Positions 43,843 to 53,188 of a stretch of 64,000 bases of DNA are shown here, piece after piece (position 1 is the first letter of the stretch; every line of letters begins with the position of its first letter). The position numbers and the translations under genes are program-made. The stretch comes from Janthinobacterium tructae (GTDB taxonomy: Bacteria > Pseudomonadota > Gammaproteobacteria > Burkholderiales > Burkholderiaceae_D), in assembly GCF_006517255.1 (NCBI RefSeq), contig NZ_CP041185.1:992001-1056000 (forward strand), written 5' to 3'. A model generated the notes under the pieces. The model did no database searches. It had not been told where the DNA came from and saw only the letters and a program-made list of their open reading frames with translations.

Positions 43843-45915
43843 ATGAGCGCCATTTCCATCCTGCAGCGCGGTTCGCGCCGCCCTCCCGCCTTCTTCTTTT
43901 CCATATGGCTACTGCTTCTGGGCATGCTGGTTTGCTGCGCCAGCGCCTGGGCCGCGCCCACGGCGTCGGCCGAACTGATCAAGCGCGGCGAATATGTCGC
44001 GCGTCTGGGCGACTGCGTGGCCTGCCACACCAGTCCGAACGGCGCCGCCATGGCCGGCGGCCTGGAACTGAAAACGCCGTTCGGCACCATTTACAGCACG
44101 AATATCACGCCCGATACGAAGACCGGCTTGGGCCGTTACTCGTTCGCGCAATTCGACCGCGCCATGCGCAAGGGCGTGGCGGCCGATGGCCACAATCTGT
44201 ATCCGGCCATGCCCTACCCTTCCTACGCGAAGATCACGCCCGACGACATGCAGGCGCTGTACGCCTACCTGCAGCGCGGCGTGGCGCCCGTGGCGCAGCA
44301 AAACCGCGAAACGGACATGAAATGGCCGTTCAGCATGCGCTGGGGCTTGTCGCTGTGGAATGCTGTCTTCCTCGACGATGCGCCGTTCAAGCCCGACAGC
44401 GCCAAGTCGGCCATGTGGAACCGGGGCAGCTACATCGCCCAGGGCCTCGGTCATTGCGGCTCCTGCCACACGCCGCGCGGCGTGGCCTTCCAGGAAAAAA
44501 CCATGGGTCAGGATGGCGGCAGCGGCAAGCTCTACCTGTCCGGTTTTACTTTTGACGGCTGGCATGCGGTGAACTTGCGCAATCTGTGGACGCCGGGCGA
44601 CATCGTGCAATTGCTCAAGACGGGCCGCAACAGCTTCGGCACGGCGGCCGGCAGCATGACGGAAGTCATCACGCACAGCACGCAATACTTCACGGATGGC
44701 GACCTTGATGCGCTGGCGTATTACCTGCACGGCTTGCCGGCCAGGGACGGGGCAGCAGCGCCAGCAAGGAAACTGGCGCCCGTCGTGGCCGCCAGCAACG
44801 ACGCCTTGTACAACACGCGCGGCGGCCTCGGCTACCTGCAGTTTTGCGCCACCTGCCACCGCCGCGACGGCCGTGGCGTGGAAAACATCTTCCCGCCGCT
44901 GGCGCAGAACGACTCGGTACAGTCGAAAGATGCTACCTCCGTCATCCATATCGCGCTGACGGGCTGGCAGTCGGCCGTCACGCAGCACTCGCCCCGCTCC
45001 TTTGGCATGCCCGCGTATGACCGCCTGTCGGATACGGAACTGGCGGAAATCCTCACTTTTGTGCGCGGCAAGTGGGGCAATCATGGCGCGCCCGTGACAA
45101 CTGCGCAGATCGCCAAAGTGCGCAAGGAGCTCAAGCTCAAGGCGCCGGACGCGGGTGGCTTCGTCACGCCCCGCTTCGCCGCCCTGACGGCCGATCCGAA
45201 TGCCAATCAATTGATCCACGGCATGCAACTGATGACGGAAACGCGTGCCCGCCTGCCGCACAACGTGGGCAACGACCTCAATTGCAGCAGCTGCCACCTG
45301 AATGGCGGCACCGTGGCCAACGGTTCGCCCTTCCTCGGCATTTCCGCCTTCTTCCCGGCGGAAGCGCCGCGCGCCGGCAAGGTGATTAACTTGGGAGAGC
45401 GCATCAATGGCTGCTTCCGCCGCTCCATGCACGGCAAGCCACTGCCCGTGGACGGCCCCGACCTGCAGGCCATGGTCGCCTACATCGACTGGATGAAGGG
45501 CGCCACGCAGGCGAACGACAAGGTGGCGGGACGCGGCGTGGCAAAGATAGCCCGCAGCCTGCTGCCCGATCCCGTGCACGGCAAGAAAGTGTATGCGGAG
45601 CAATGCGCCGTCTGCCATGGCGCGAATGGCGAGGGCATCCGGGGCGCCAATGGCGTGGTGGCCTTCCCGCCGCTGTGGGGAGAGCGCTCGTTCAATATCG
45701 GCGCCGGCATGGCCCGCACCTACACGGCGGCCGGCTTCGTCAAGGCCAATATGGTGATGGGCCACGGCCAGAAGTTCCCGCTGGGGCAAGGCAACCTGTC
45801 CGACCAGGACGCCGTCGACGTGGCCGAGTATTTTACGCACATGCCGCGTCCGGACTTCCCCGACAAGGTCAAGGATTGGCCGAAGGGTGGCAAGCCCAGG
45901 GATGCGCGCTACTGA
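43843..45915 (+). CDS. five-heme cytochrome c with C-terminal TsdA domain
   Basis: A 690-residue secreted protein. The N-terminal two thirds resemble the three-heme cytochrome subunit of gluconate/alcohol dehydrogenases, with heme sites C58VACH, C205GSCH and C335ATCH. The C-terminal third is a TsdA domain with C481SSCH, axial Cys524 in RINGCFRRSMHGKPLP, and C588AVCH. It would link a periplasmic dehydrogenase-type electron chain to thiosulfate oxidation in one polypeptide. A signal peptide (MLVCCASAWAA) is present. Confidence 0.85.
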   Translation: MSAISILQRGSRRPPAFFFSIWLLLLGMLVCCASAWAAPTASAELIKRGEYVARLGDCVACHTSPNGAAMAGGLELKTPFGTIYSTNITPDTKTGLGRYSFAQFDRAMRKGVAADGHNLYPAMPYPSYAKITPDDMQALYAYLQRGVAPVAQQNRETDMKWPFSMRWGLSLWNAVFLDDAPFKPDSAKSAMWNRGSYIAQGLGHCGSCHTPRGVAFQEKTMGQDGGSGKLYLSGFTFDGWHAVNLRNLWTPGDIVQLLKTGRNSFGTAAGSMTEVITHSTQYFTDGDLDALAYYLHGLPARDGAAAPARKLAPVVAASNDALYNTRGGLGYLQFCATCHRRDGRGVENIFPPLAQNDSVQSKDATSVIHIALTGWQSAVTQHSPRSFGMPAYDRLSDTELAEILTFVRGKWGNHGAPVTTAQIAKVRKELKLKAPDAGGFVTPRFAALTADPNANQLIHGMQLMTETRARLPHNVGNDLNCSSCHLNGGTVANGSPFLGISAFFPAEAPRAGKVINLGERINGCFRRSMHGKPLPVDGPDLQAMVAYIDWMKGATQANDKVAGRGVAKIARSLLPDPVHGKKVYAEQCAVCHGANGEGIRGANGVVAFPPLWGERSFNIGAGMARTYTAAGFVKANMVMGHGQKFPLGQGNLSDQDAVDVAEYFTHMPRPDFPDKVKDWPKGGKPRDARY

Positions 45916-45928
45916 AGCGCGTGTTTCC

Positions 45929-45956
45929 CGGGCGGCGCCCTTCTTGGCGCCGCCCG
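45929..45956 (+). terminator. hairpin after the five-heme gene
   Basis: CGGGCGGCGCC-N6-GGCGCCGCCCG is a perfect 11-bp stem 14 bp after the stop. No U-tract follows, so factor-dependent ending or a 3' stabiliser is possible. Confidence 0.6.
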
Positions 45957-45996
45957 CCTGTGCTACCCTGCTCGCTCCACCACACAGGAGTGATGC

Positions 45997-47277
45997 ATGC
46001 AGATCGACAGCGGCCGCGCGGCCCCCTCCGACACCTGGCTGGGCAAGCTGGGGCCGGGCCTGATCACGGGCGCGGCCGACGACGACCCCAGCGGCATCGC
46101 CACGTATTCGCAGGCGGGCGCCCAGTTCGGCTTCGGCATGCTGTGGACGGTGTGCCTGACGTTTCCCCTGATGCTGGGCATCCAGGTCATCAGCGCCAAG
46201 ATCGGCCGGGTCAGCGGCCACGGGCTGGCGACGAATATCCGCCGTCACTACCCCCGTTCCTTGCTGTACGCCATCGTCGGCTTGTTGTTGCTGGCCAATG
46301 TCATCAATATCGCCGCCGACGTGGCCGCCATGGGCGATGCCCTGACCCTGATCATCGGTGGTCCCACCCATTTGTACGCCGTGGGCTTCGGCTTGCTGTC
46401 CCTGCTGCTGCAAGTGTTCATTCCGTATCAACAGTACGTGCGTATCCTGAAATGGCTGACCCTGGGCTTGCTGGCCTATGTCGCCACCGTGCTGACCGTG
46501 CATATTCCGTGGGGAGAAGTGGCGCTGCGCACCGTCTGGCCGCAGTTCGCCTGGTCGGCCGCCTCGGTCACCATGATCGTCGCCGTGTTCGGTACCACCA
46601 TCAGCCCATACTTATTTTTCTGGCAAGCATCACAGGAAGTGGAAGACTTGCAGGCCGATTCCAGCGCGCAAGCCTTGCGCCGCGCGCCCGAGCAGGCGCC
46701 CCGGCAATTCCAGCGCATCAAGATGGACACGGCCATCGGCATGGGCTTTTCCAACCTGGTGGCCTTCTTCATCATGCTGACGACGGCCGTGACCCTGGGC
46801 GCGCAAGGCATCACGCATATCGATACGTCGGCGCAAGCCGCCTCCGCCCTGCGTCCCATCGCGGGCGAGTTCGCGTTTGCCCTGTTCAGCCTGGGCATCA
46901 TCGGCACGGGCTTGCTGGCCATTCCCGTGCTGGCCGGCTCGGCCGCCTACGCCATGGCCGGTGCGTTCCACTGGAAAAACAGCCTGGAACTGGCGCCCAA
47001 GGCCGCCAAGAAGTTCTACGGCATCATCGTCACGGCCACCGTGATCGGCGCCGCCCTGTGCTTTTCGCCGCTCGACCCCATCAAGGCCCTGTACTGGAGC
47101 GCCGTCATCAATGGTGTCATTTCCGTGCCCATCATGGCGCTGATGATGCTGATGGCGTCGCGTCCCGCCATCATGGGCACATTGACCATTTCAAGGCGCC
47201 TGCGGGCGCTGGGCTGGCTGTCGACCATCGTCATGGCGACGGCCGTGCTGGCCATGTTCGCAAGCATGGCGTTCTGA
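45997..47277 (+). CDS. Nramp-family divalent metal transporter
   Basis: A 426-residue membrane protein with about eleven helices. Motif ADDDPSGIATYSQAG replaces the canonical Nramp DPGN with DPSG, as in the NRAMP-related branch; helix 6 carries the conserved GTTISPYLFFWQ. Classical Mn2+/Fe2+ uptake is possible, but this variant may prefer Mg2+ or another ion. Monocistronic. Confidence 0.85.
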   Translation: MQIDSGRAAPSDTWLGKLGPGLITGAADDDPSGIATYSQAGAQFGFGMLWTVCLTFPLMLGIQVISAKIGRVSGHGLATNIRRHYPRSLLYAIVGLLLLANVINIAADVAAMGDALTLIIGGPTHLYAVGFGLLSLLLQVFIPYQQYVRILKWLTLGLLAYVATVLTVHIPWGEVALRTVWPQFAWSAASVTMIVAVFGTTISPYLFFWQASQEVEDLQADSSAQALRRAPEQAPRQFQRIKMDTAIGMGFSNLVAFFIMLTTAVTLGAQGITHIDTSAQAASALRPIAGEFAFALFSLGIIGTGLLAIPVLAGSAAYAMAGAFHWKNSLELAPKAAKKFYGIIVTATVIGAALCFSPLDPIKALYWSAVINGVISVPIMALMMLMASRPAIMGTLTISRRLRALGWLSTIVMATAVLAMFASMAF

Positions 47278-47280
47278 TGC

Positions 47281-48075
47281 CTACGCCGTCTTCGGCTTGA
47301 GCATGCCTTCCACGATACCGAGCACGGTCTGGCGCGGCAGCAGTCGCGGCAGCCAGGCCAGCAGGCGGTTCGGCCGGCCCGCCACGTGGCTGCTACGGCC
47401 ACGGTCCAGCGCCAGCAGCGCTTCATCGACGACGGCTTGGGGATCCATGCGCTTGCCCACGGCCGCTTCGGGCGCGGCCACCACGTCAAAAAAGGCCGTT
47501 TCCGTGGCACCCGGACACAGAGCCAGCACGCGCACGCCGCGGCTGCGGTTTTCTGCCCACAGCGCTTCCGAAAACGACAGCACGAAAGCCTTGCTGGCGC
47601 CGTAGACCGCCATATAGGGATCGGGCTGCAGGGCTGCCGTGGACGCCACGTTGATGATGGCTCCCCGCCCTTGCGCCAGCATGTGCGGCAAGGCGCAGTG
47701 CGTCAGTTCCATCAGGGCCGTGCAATTGACGGTCACCTCGGCCGCCTGGCGCGCGAGAGTGATGGTTTCGAACCTGCCATGCGTGGCGAAACCCGCGTTA
47801 TTGATCAGCACGTCGGGCGGCATGCCCAGCGCGCAAGCCTGTGCATGGGCTTGCGCAGCGGCACCGGGCAGGCTCAGGTCGGCCACCAGCGCATGCGCGC
47901 GGATGCCGTGGCGCTGGGAAAGTTCCCTGGCCAGGCTGTCGAGCACGGCGCCGGAACGAGCCAGCAGCAGCAAATGCGCGCCGCGCGCGGCCAGGGTTTC
48001 CGCAAAGACGCGGCCGATGCCGGACGAGGCGCCCGTGATCAGCACGGTCTGGTTGGTATAGTTGAAGGCGGTCAT
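47281..48075 (-). CDS. SDR-family NAD(P)-dependent oxidoreductase
   Basis: A 264-residue short-chain dehydrogenase with TGASSGIGRVFAETLAARGA, NNAG, and the catalytic YGASKAFVLSFSEAL. Substrate unknown. It is divergent from a MerR regulator; its promoter on the minus strand has TTGACC and TACAGT separated by 20 bp, the long spacing typical of MerR-activated genes. Confidence 0.92.
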   Translation of the reverse strand: MTAFNYTNQTVLITGASSGIGRVFAETLAARGAHLLLLARSGAVLDSLARELSQRHGIRAHALVADLSLPGAAAQAHAQACALGMPPDVLINNAGFATHGRFETITLARQAAEVTVNCTALMELTHCALPHMLAQGRGAIINVASTAALQPDPYMAVYGASKAFVLSFSEALWAENRSRGVRVLALCPGATETAFFDVVAAPEAAVGKRMDPQAVVDEALLALDRGRSSHVAGRPNRLLAWLPRLLPRQTVLGIVEGMLKPKTA

Positions 48076-48104
48076 GGCAATTGAATCGAAGTGGAGAGAA
48101 TTTC

Positions 48105-48136
48105 ACTGTAAACTGTGGTCTTTAGTCCACGGTCAA
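48105..48136 (-). promoter_or_regulatory. MerR-type promoter of the SDR gene
   Basis: On the minus strand, -35 TTGACC (48136-48131) and -10 TACAGT (48110-48105) are 20 bp apart, with a GTGG-N8-CCAC dyad in the spacer. This 19-20-bp spacing is a hallmark of MerR control. The divergent MerR at 48230 is the obvious regulator. Confidence 0.72.
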
Positions 48137-48229
48137 GCGTGGAACGCAAAAAACTGCGCATGGCTGCGTTGCATTGGCTTGCCCTGCACATTTTTCGCGT
48201 TCCACAAATTAGTAGAAAGTCAAAAAAAT

Positions 48230-48622
48230 ATGCGCATCGGAGAAATTACCCGCCTGACGGGCGTCAGCAAGGACACGGTGCGCTTCTACGAGCGCCAGGG
48301 GCTGCTGGATGAAGCGCCGCAGCCGGGCATGACGAACAACTATAAAGAGTACTCGGCGCGAGCCTTGCGCCGGATCGAGCTGATCGGCCATGCCAAGGCG
48401 CTGGGTTTTACCTTGAAGGAAATCGCCGAAGTCATTGCCGTCTGGCAGGAAAATGCGCTCGATGCGGCTACCAAACGGGTCATGCTGGAAACGAAAATCG
48501 CCCAGATCGACGACAAGGCCCGTTCGATGGCCGTGCTGCGCGCCGGACTCGTCGATGCGCTGGCAAAGGTGGAGACGGGCTGCGAAGATGGCGTCGCGGT
48601 CGCAAGAAACTTACAAGGATAA
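48230..48622 (+). CDS. MerR-family regulator
   Basis: A 130-residue regulator starting at 48230 (RIGEITRLTGVSKDTVRFYERQGLLDEAPQ). It has a MerR helix-turn-helix and a short dimerisation helix, but no C-terminal metal cysteine cluster (a single GCEDG is present), so a redox or organic inducer is more likely than a metal. Divergent SDR gene 47281 is its likely target. Confidence 0.88.
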   Translation: MRIGEITRLTGVSKDTVRFYERQGLLDEAPQPGMTNNYKEYSARALRRIELIGHAKALGFTLKEIAEVIAVWQENALDAATKRVMLETKIAQIDDKARSMAVLRAGLVDALAKVETGCEDGVAVARNLQG

Positions 48623-48625
48623 TCA

Positions 48626-49276
48626 ATGACTTATTACACGCAATACCGCCATCTGGCGCTCGAGGGCGCCAAGCCTGCCCCCACGGCGCAGCAGATCTCC
48701 GCCATCGAAACCCTGCTGGAAGCCCCGTTGCCGCCCGCCTTCCTGGCTTTCTTGCAAGTGGCCAACGGCGCCTGGTTCGACTACACCACGGATGTGCCGG
48801 ACGGTAATGGCGGCGTGGAAAAAATGGGTTTCAATACCTTCTTCAGCGCCGACGAGGGCGATTTCTGCGATGAAACCCTGGTCGGCGAGATCCGCGCCGC
48901 GCGCCAGCATACGGACATGCCGGTGCGCATCCTGCCCTTCGCCCGCGATGGCGGCAATTCCATGGTCTATCTGGACTTGACGGAAGACGGCGGCGGCCGC
49001 GTGCTGGCCTATGTACAGGAGTTGCCGGAGTGGACGGGCAAGCGCGCCCACGGTTTCATCGAACTGGCGCCCTCCTTCGATGCCTGGCTGGACAGCCTGT
49101 ATATCGACCGCGACACGGTGCTCGACGAACTCGAACACAGCGTCTCGGAGCCCTCCCACCTGGACGCGATGGAAGAATGGCTCGATATCGGCATGCCCGC
49201 CTGGCGCCGCGATGCGGGCATCGCCGCCCTATTTGCGCTGAAACAAGTCGAACTGTGCGCTAACGAACAGGACTAG
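48626..49276 (+). CDS. SMI1/KNR4-family protein
   Basis: A 216-residue acidic protein with the SMI1/KNR4 signature (ISAIETLLEAPLPPAFLAFLQVANGAWF; DGGNSMVYLDLTEDGGGRVLAY; SFDAWLDSL). This superfamily includes immunity proteins of contact-dependent toxins. It follows merR by only 3 bp but has its own AAGGAT site. No adjacent toxin is seen. Confidence 0.8.
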   Translation: MTYYTQYRHLALEGAKPAPTAQQISAIETLLEAPLPPAFLAFLQVANGAWFDYTTDVPDGNGGVEKMGFNTFFSADEGDFCDETLVGEIRAARQHTDMPVRILPFARDGGNSMVYLDLTEDGGGRVLAYVQELPEWTGKRAHGFIELAPSFDAWLDSLYIDRDTVLDELEHSVSEPSHLDAMEEWLDIGMPAWRRDAGIAALFALKQVELCANEQD

Positions 49277-49375
49277 TCCTACGGGGATCATCGTGCCTGT
49301 CCTATGGGTGTGCGCAGGCTGAGGGCTTAACATTGCCATCAGCTTGCAGAAAAAACCATACTTGAAAGGCATCCC

Positions 49376-49927
49376 ATGCGCATCTCGACCACCAGTTCCC
49401 GTACCCCATCCCTGAAAAGCGTGGCCATCGGCGCCGCCGTGGCGCTGCTCGGCGGCATCGCCATCAACAGCATCGCCGCCGCCGCGCCGGGCGCGTACGA
49501 CAAGCAATTCCTCAGCAAGGCCGCCGACGCGGGCAGCACGGAAATTGCCGCCAGCAAAGTGGCGCAAAGCAAGAGCAGCAATCCCGAGGTGAAGAAATTC
49601 GCCGACGCCATGGTTGCCGATCACACGAAAGTGGCGGACGAGCTGAAACAGCTGGCCAGCAGCAAGCAGATCGAGGTCAGCGACCAGCCCGGCGCCAGGC
49701 ACAAGGCACAGATCGACAAGCTGGGCCGCCTGGAAGGCCTGCCCTTCGACAAGGAATATGCGGCCAGCATCGGCGTGGCCGCGCACAAGGACGCCGTGAA
49801 GCTGTTTACGGATGCCAGCCAGAAGGCCAGCGATCCCGACATCAAGGCTTTTGCCACGAAAACCTTGCCAGCGTTGCAACATCACCTGGACATGGCGAAC
49901 GCGCTGCAGGCGGCATTGGCGAAATAG
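49376..49927 (+). CDS. DUF4142 secreted helical protein
   Basis: A 183-residue protein with an N-terminal signal-type hydrophobic segment (AIGAAVALLGGIAINSIAAAAPG) and the ferritin-like four-helix DUF4142 domain (DKQFLSKAADAGSTEIAASKVAQSKS, VKKFADAMVADHTKVADELKQLA). Function of the family is unknown. A strong hairpin follows. Confidence 0.88.
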   Translation: MRISTTSSRTPSLKSVAIGAAVALLGGIAINSIAAAAPGAYDKQFLSKAADAGSTEIAASKVAQSKSSNPEVKKFADAMVADHTKVADELKQLASSKQIEVSDQPGARHKAQIDKLGRLEGLPFDKEYAASIGVAAHKDAVKLFTDASQKASDPDIKAFATKTLPALQHHLDMANALQAALAK

Positions 49928-49942
49928 ACCACCATACGCGGT

Positions 49943-49979
49943 GAAATGCTTGCTGTACGTGCTGTACAGCAAGCATTTC
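49943..49979 (+). terminator. strong hairpin after the DUF4142 gene
   Basis: Sixteen-base arms (AAATGCTTGCTGTAC core) are perfectly complementary around a 5-base loop, 16 bp after the stop. No U-tract, but the stem is long enough to pause or protect transcripts on both strands. Confidence 0.65.
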
Positions 49980-50030
49980 CGCTCTTGACATACAATGCGG
50001 CAACTTCGTTTTCGGCCATGCCATGACCTC

Positions 50031-50411
50031 ATGCAGCTACTCAAGAAAACCGGCCTGATCGCCGCCGCCCTCCTGCTCCTCATCCTGCTGGCAGGCTGGC
50101 TGTTCATCAAGGTGGCGGCCGCCCGCAACGCCACCGTGTACGCGCAGCAATGGAACGACCAGCGCACGTGCGTCATCAAGACCTATGTGCCACACTACGG
50201 CAACGGCGTGCCGCACAATATCGTGCGCGCCCTCAGCACTTCCAGCTTCTTCCGCGTGTACCACAAGGACGGCACCCTGCTGGAAAGCACGGAATGGGTG
50301 CTGGACATGCATGAAGACGGCATCCTCGACCATGCCCGCTGGGGCCAGAACCGCGCCATCTACCCGACCGACATGGGCTACGAAGGCTGGACCTTGCCCG
50401 AATGCGCGTGA
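50031..50411 (+). CDS. hypothetical membrane-anchored protein
   Basis: A 126-residue protein with an N-terminal transmembrane helix (LIAAALLLLILLAGWLFI) and a small soluble domain ending GYEGWTLPECA. Not recognised. An upstream ATG at 49995 (frame the same) would add 12 residues. It is followed 58 bp later by another small hypothetical gene. Confidence 0.65.
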   Translation: MQLLKKTGLIAAALLLLILLAGWLFIKVAAARNATVYAQQWNDQRTCVIKTYVPHYGNGVPHNIVRALSTSSFFRVYHKDGTLLESTEWVLDMHEDGILDHARWGQNRAIYPTDMGYEGWTLPECA

Positions 50412-50469
50412 TCCGCCAGCCTTGATGCCGAAACCTGCGCCATCAGGCCTGCGCAGCCCCTGGGGCGAT

Positions 50470-50862
50470 ATGCCATATGAACCCACGCTGTACCATTTCC
50501 TGGGCCCCTTCGACGTGTATGACCGCGAACACACGCTGGGCGTGGAACTGGCCGCCTGGGACATGAACGATCCCGACCAGCGTGCGGCGCTGATACGGCG
50601 CGACATCACTTCGCAATACAAAGAACTGGACTACCGCCACCGCCATGCGCTGGTGGCCGTGCTGGCGCAGGCACTGCAAGACCCCGCCTATGACTTCGGG
50701 GGCATCCTCGAACATGACCCCGAAAGTAGCTACGCCCTGCTCGCCCGCTGGGATGAGATGGCCGACCCGCGCGCCTTCTTTGCCGATATCTACCGCCTGG
50801 TGCAGCAAGACTGGCGCGATGGCCTGGCGCGCGCGGCTGCGGAAGACCCATCCGGCTGCTAG
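50470..50862 (+). CDS. small hypothetical protein
   Basis: A 130-residue acidic protein beginning MPYEPTLYHFLGPFDVYDREH, not assigned. An alternative start is ATG 50425. It contains Asp/Glu-rich segments and no signal peptide. Perhaps an enzyme-helper or immunity-type protein; no direct evidence. Confidence 0.5.
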   Translation: MPYEPTLYHFLGPFDVYDREHTLGVELAAWDMNDPDQRAALIRRDITSQYKELDYRHRHALVAVLAQALQDPAYDFGGILEHDPESSYALLARWDEMADPRAFFADIYRLVQQDWRDGLARAAAEDPSGC

Positions 50863-51090
50863 TGCAGTGCGGATGCCAGGCTATCGTCTCGATAGCAAGT
50901 GACACCATTTCCTCTCTAAATACTGCATTTTTTCAATTTGCACGCGGCGTTGCAAAAACGCCCGTTTTGAAAAAATATTTGTTGCACCAGTGCATGTGTG
51001 CTGGCATCGCGCTACTATGAATCAACAGCACTTCCCCCACCGTACCGGTACTCTGCCGGCTTTCCCTGCCGCAATGTGAAGGAGATTTTC

Positions 51091-51558
51091 ATGTCCAAGT
51101 TCGCCCCTGCCGTTTGCCTGTCGCTCATGCTTGCCGCCGCCACCCTGCCATCCATCTCCAGCGCGGCCGAAGGCGGCGCCACGCGCCCCGATGCCGAAGC
51201 CATGGTCAAGAAAGGCGTGTCGTATATCAAGAGCGCCGGCGATGCCAAGGCGTATGGCGAGATCACGGCCAAGTCGCCGCAATTCATCCTGCACGACCTG
51301 TACCTGGTCGTCTACAAGCTCGACGGCACGGTGGTCGCGCATGGCGCCAACCCGAAAATGGTGGGCAAGAACTTGATCGAATTGAAGGATATCGACGGCA
51401 AGGCCTTCGTCAAGGAGCGCGTCGACTTGGCCAAGAGCAAGGGCACGTTCTGGCAGGAATACAAATTCACGAATCCGGAAACCAAGAAGATCGAGCCGAA
51501 GGTAATGTATTGCGAAAAGCTGGCCGAGACCGTCGTCTGCGGCGGCATCTACCTGTAG
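51091..51558 (+). CDS. periplasmic Cache-domain protein
   Basis: A 155-residue protein with a cleavable signal (AVCLSLMLAAATLPSISSAAEGG) and a single Cache domain (AYGEITAKSPQFILHDLYLVVYKLDGTVVAHG; IDGKAFVKERVDLAKSKGTFW). Cache domains bind small ligands. It is followed 80 bp later by a chemoreceptor, suggesting a ligand-binding partner for it. GAAGGAG sets the start. Confidence 0.85.
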   Translation: MSKFAPAVCLSLMLAAATLPSISSAAEGGATRPDAEAMVKKGVSYIKSAGDAKAYGEITAKSPQFILHDLYLVVYKLDGTVVAHGANPKMVGKNLIELKDIDGKAFVKERVDLAKSKGTFWQEYKFTNPETKKIEPKVMYCEKLAETVVCGGIYL

Positions 51559-51637
51559 CCAGCCGCCGCCAGCGCCGGGATGGTACGCCGATCTCTGAAC
51601 GAATTTCTCAACGGTTTTTTCAACGACATGGGCCCTA

Positions 51638-53188
51638 ATGAAAATCGCACAGAAGATGTTGATCGTCCCGGTGGTCGCGCTGGCTTGCCTGCTGGCCATG
51701 GGGGCCATGTCCTACTTCGCCATGCAGCAGAACGAGCAGCGCATGCGCGAGCTGAAAGATGTCACCCTGACAGCCGAGCGGCTTGCCAACCAGCAAGCTA
51801 TTGCCCTGGGCCAGGTGCATGCCGACGTGTATGCGAAGATTGCCATCGCCGCCAGCCTGACGGACGAGCAGTTCAAGCAATTCGGCGCGCAAACGGATGG
51901 CCAGCTGAACGCCATCGCGCAAGGTTTGACGGAACTCAAGAAATTTTCGGGCGCCGCCACGGAAGCGGCCCAGGCCCTGCCCGGCGTCGAGCGCTACCGG
52001 GCCAGCGTGGCGCAGGCACTGGACCTGGCCTCGATGGACCCGAATACGGGCGTGGCGGCGATGCAAAATGCCGCCGGACACTACCAGCAAGTGCGCGGGC
52101 AGCTGCGCCAGGTACTGCTCAACCTCGACAATCGCACCGCTGACGCGTTGCAGGAAACAAAAAATGCGGGCCAGCGCGCCGGCTGGCTGTCGCTGGGCAC
52201 CATGGCCATCGGTTTTGCCTTGCTGGCCCTGATCGCCACCTGGGTGGCCCGTTCCGTCGTGCGTCCCATCGACGAAGCGTGCCGCGCCGCCGAAAGCCTG
52301 GCCGCCGGCGACCTGACCATGCGCATCGATGCCCGTGGCGACGACGAGGTGGGCAAGCTGTCGCGGGCGCTGGCCACCGTGGTGAAAAACTGGAATACTT
52401 TATTGGGCGAGATACGCCAGGCAGGCTCCACCATCACGGTGGAAGCGAGTGAAATCGCGCTGGGCAATGCGGACTTGTCGGCCCGCACGGAGTCGCAAGC
52501 CCATTCCTTGCAGGAAACGGCAACGTCCATGCATGCCTTGACCGATACCGTGCGCGAAAACGCCAGCCATGCGCACCAGGCCAACCAGATGGTGCTGTCG
52601 ACCTCGAACGTGGCGCTGGAAGGCGGCCGCGTGGTGGGCCAGGTGGTCGAAACGATGGGCTCGATCAAGGCCAGTTCCGGGCGCATCGTCGATATCATCG
52701 CCGTTATCGACGGCATTGCCTTCCAGACCAATATTCTCGCCTTGAATGCGGCCGTGGAAGCGGCGCGCGCGGGCGAACAGGGACGCGGCTTTGCCGTCGT
52801 CGCCACGGAAGTGCGGGGCCTGGCACAGCGTTCGGCCACGGCGGCGCGCGAAATCAAGCAGCTGATCGAGGATTCCGTGGCCCGGATAGAAACGGGCAGC
52901 GAGCTGGCCGACAGCGCCGGGCGCACCATGGGCGATATTGTCGCCTCCGTCAAGCAAGTGACGGAAATCATGAACGACATCACGGCGGCCAGCCAGCGCC
53001 AGAGCAAGGGCATCGAGGAAGTCAACAATGCCATCACGGAAATGGACGAATTGACCCAGCGCAATGCCGCCCTGGTCGAGCAGTCGGCCGCCGCCGCGCA
53101 AAGCATGCAAGACCAGGCGCATGATTTATTGCGTGTGGTCGACGCCTTCCGCTTGGGCGATGGCGGCCCGCCGTTGCTGCCGCGTTAG
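51638..53188 (+). CDS. methyl-accepting chemotaxis protein
   Basis: A 516-residue chemoreceptor: a TM helix ([20 protein letters not shown]), a periplasmic four-helix sensor of about 150 residues, a second TM helix ([19 protein letters not shown]), HAMP, and the signalling hairpin with [37 protein letters not shown]. Its ligand may come through the preceding Cache protein. Overlaps the stop of the convergent gene by 4 bp. Confidence 0.94.
   Translation: MKIAQKMLIVPVVALACLLAMGAMSYFAMQQNEQRMRELKDVTLTAERLANQQAIALGQVHADVYAKIAIAASLTDEQFKQFGAQTDGQLNAIAQGLTELKKFSGAATEAAQALPGVERYRASVAQALDLASMDPNTGVAAMQNAAGHYQQVRGQLRQVLLNLDNRTADALQETKNAGQRAGWLSLGTMAIGFALLALIATWVARSVVRPIDEACRAAESLAAGDLTMRIDARGDDEVGKLSRALATVVKNWNTLLGEIRQAGSTITVEASEIALGNADLSARTESQAHSLQETATSMHALTDTVRENASHAHQANQMVLSTSNVALEGGRVVGQVVETMGSIKASSGRIVDIIAVIDGIAFQTNILALNAAVEAARAGEQGRGFAVVATEVRGLAQRSATAAREIKQLIEDSVARIETGSELADSAGRTMGDIVASVKQVTEIMNDITAASQRQSKGIEEVNNAITEMDELTQRNAALVEQSAAAAQSMQDQAHDLLRVVDAFRLGDGGPPLLPR

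Noticed and set aside
43909..46503. Long antisense frame (864 codons) opposite the five-heme cytochrome and Nramp genes
   Set aside because: It is the high-GC shadow of two well-supported plus-strand genes and shows no domain of its own.
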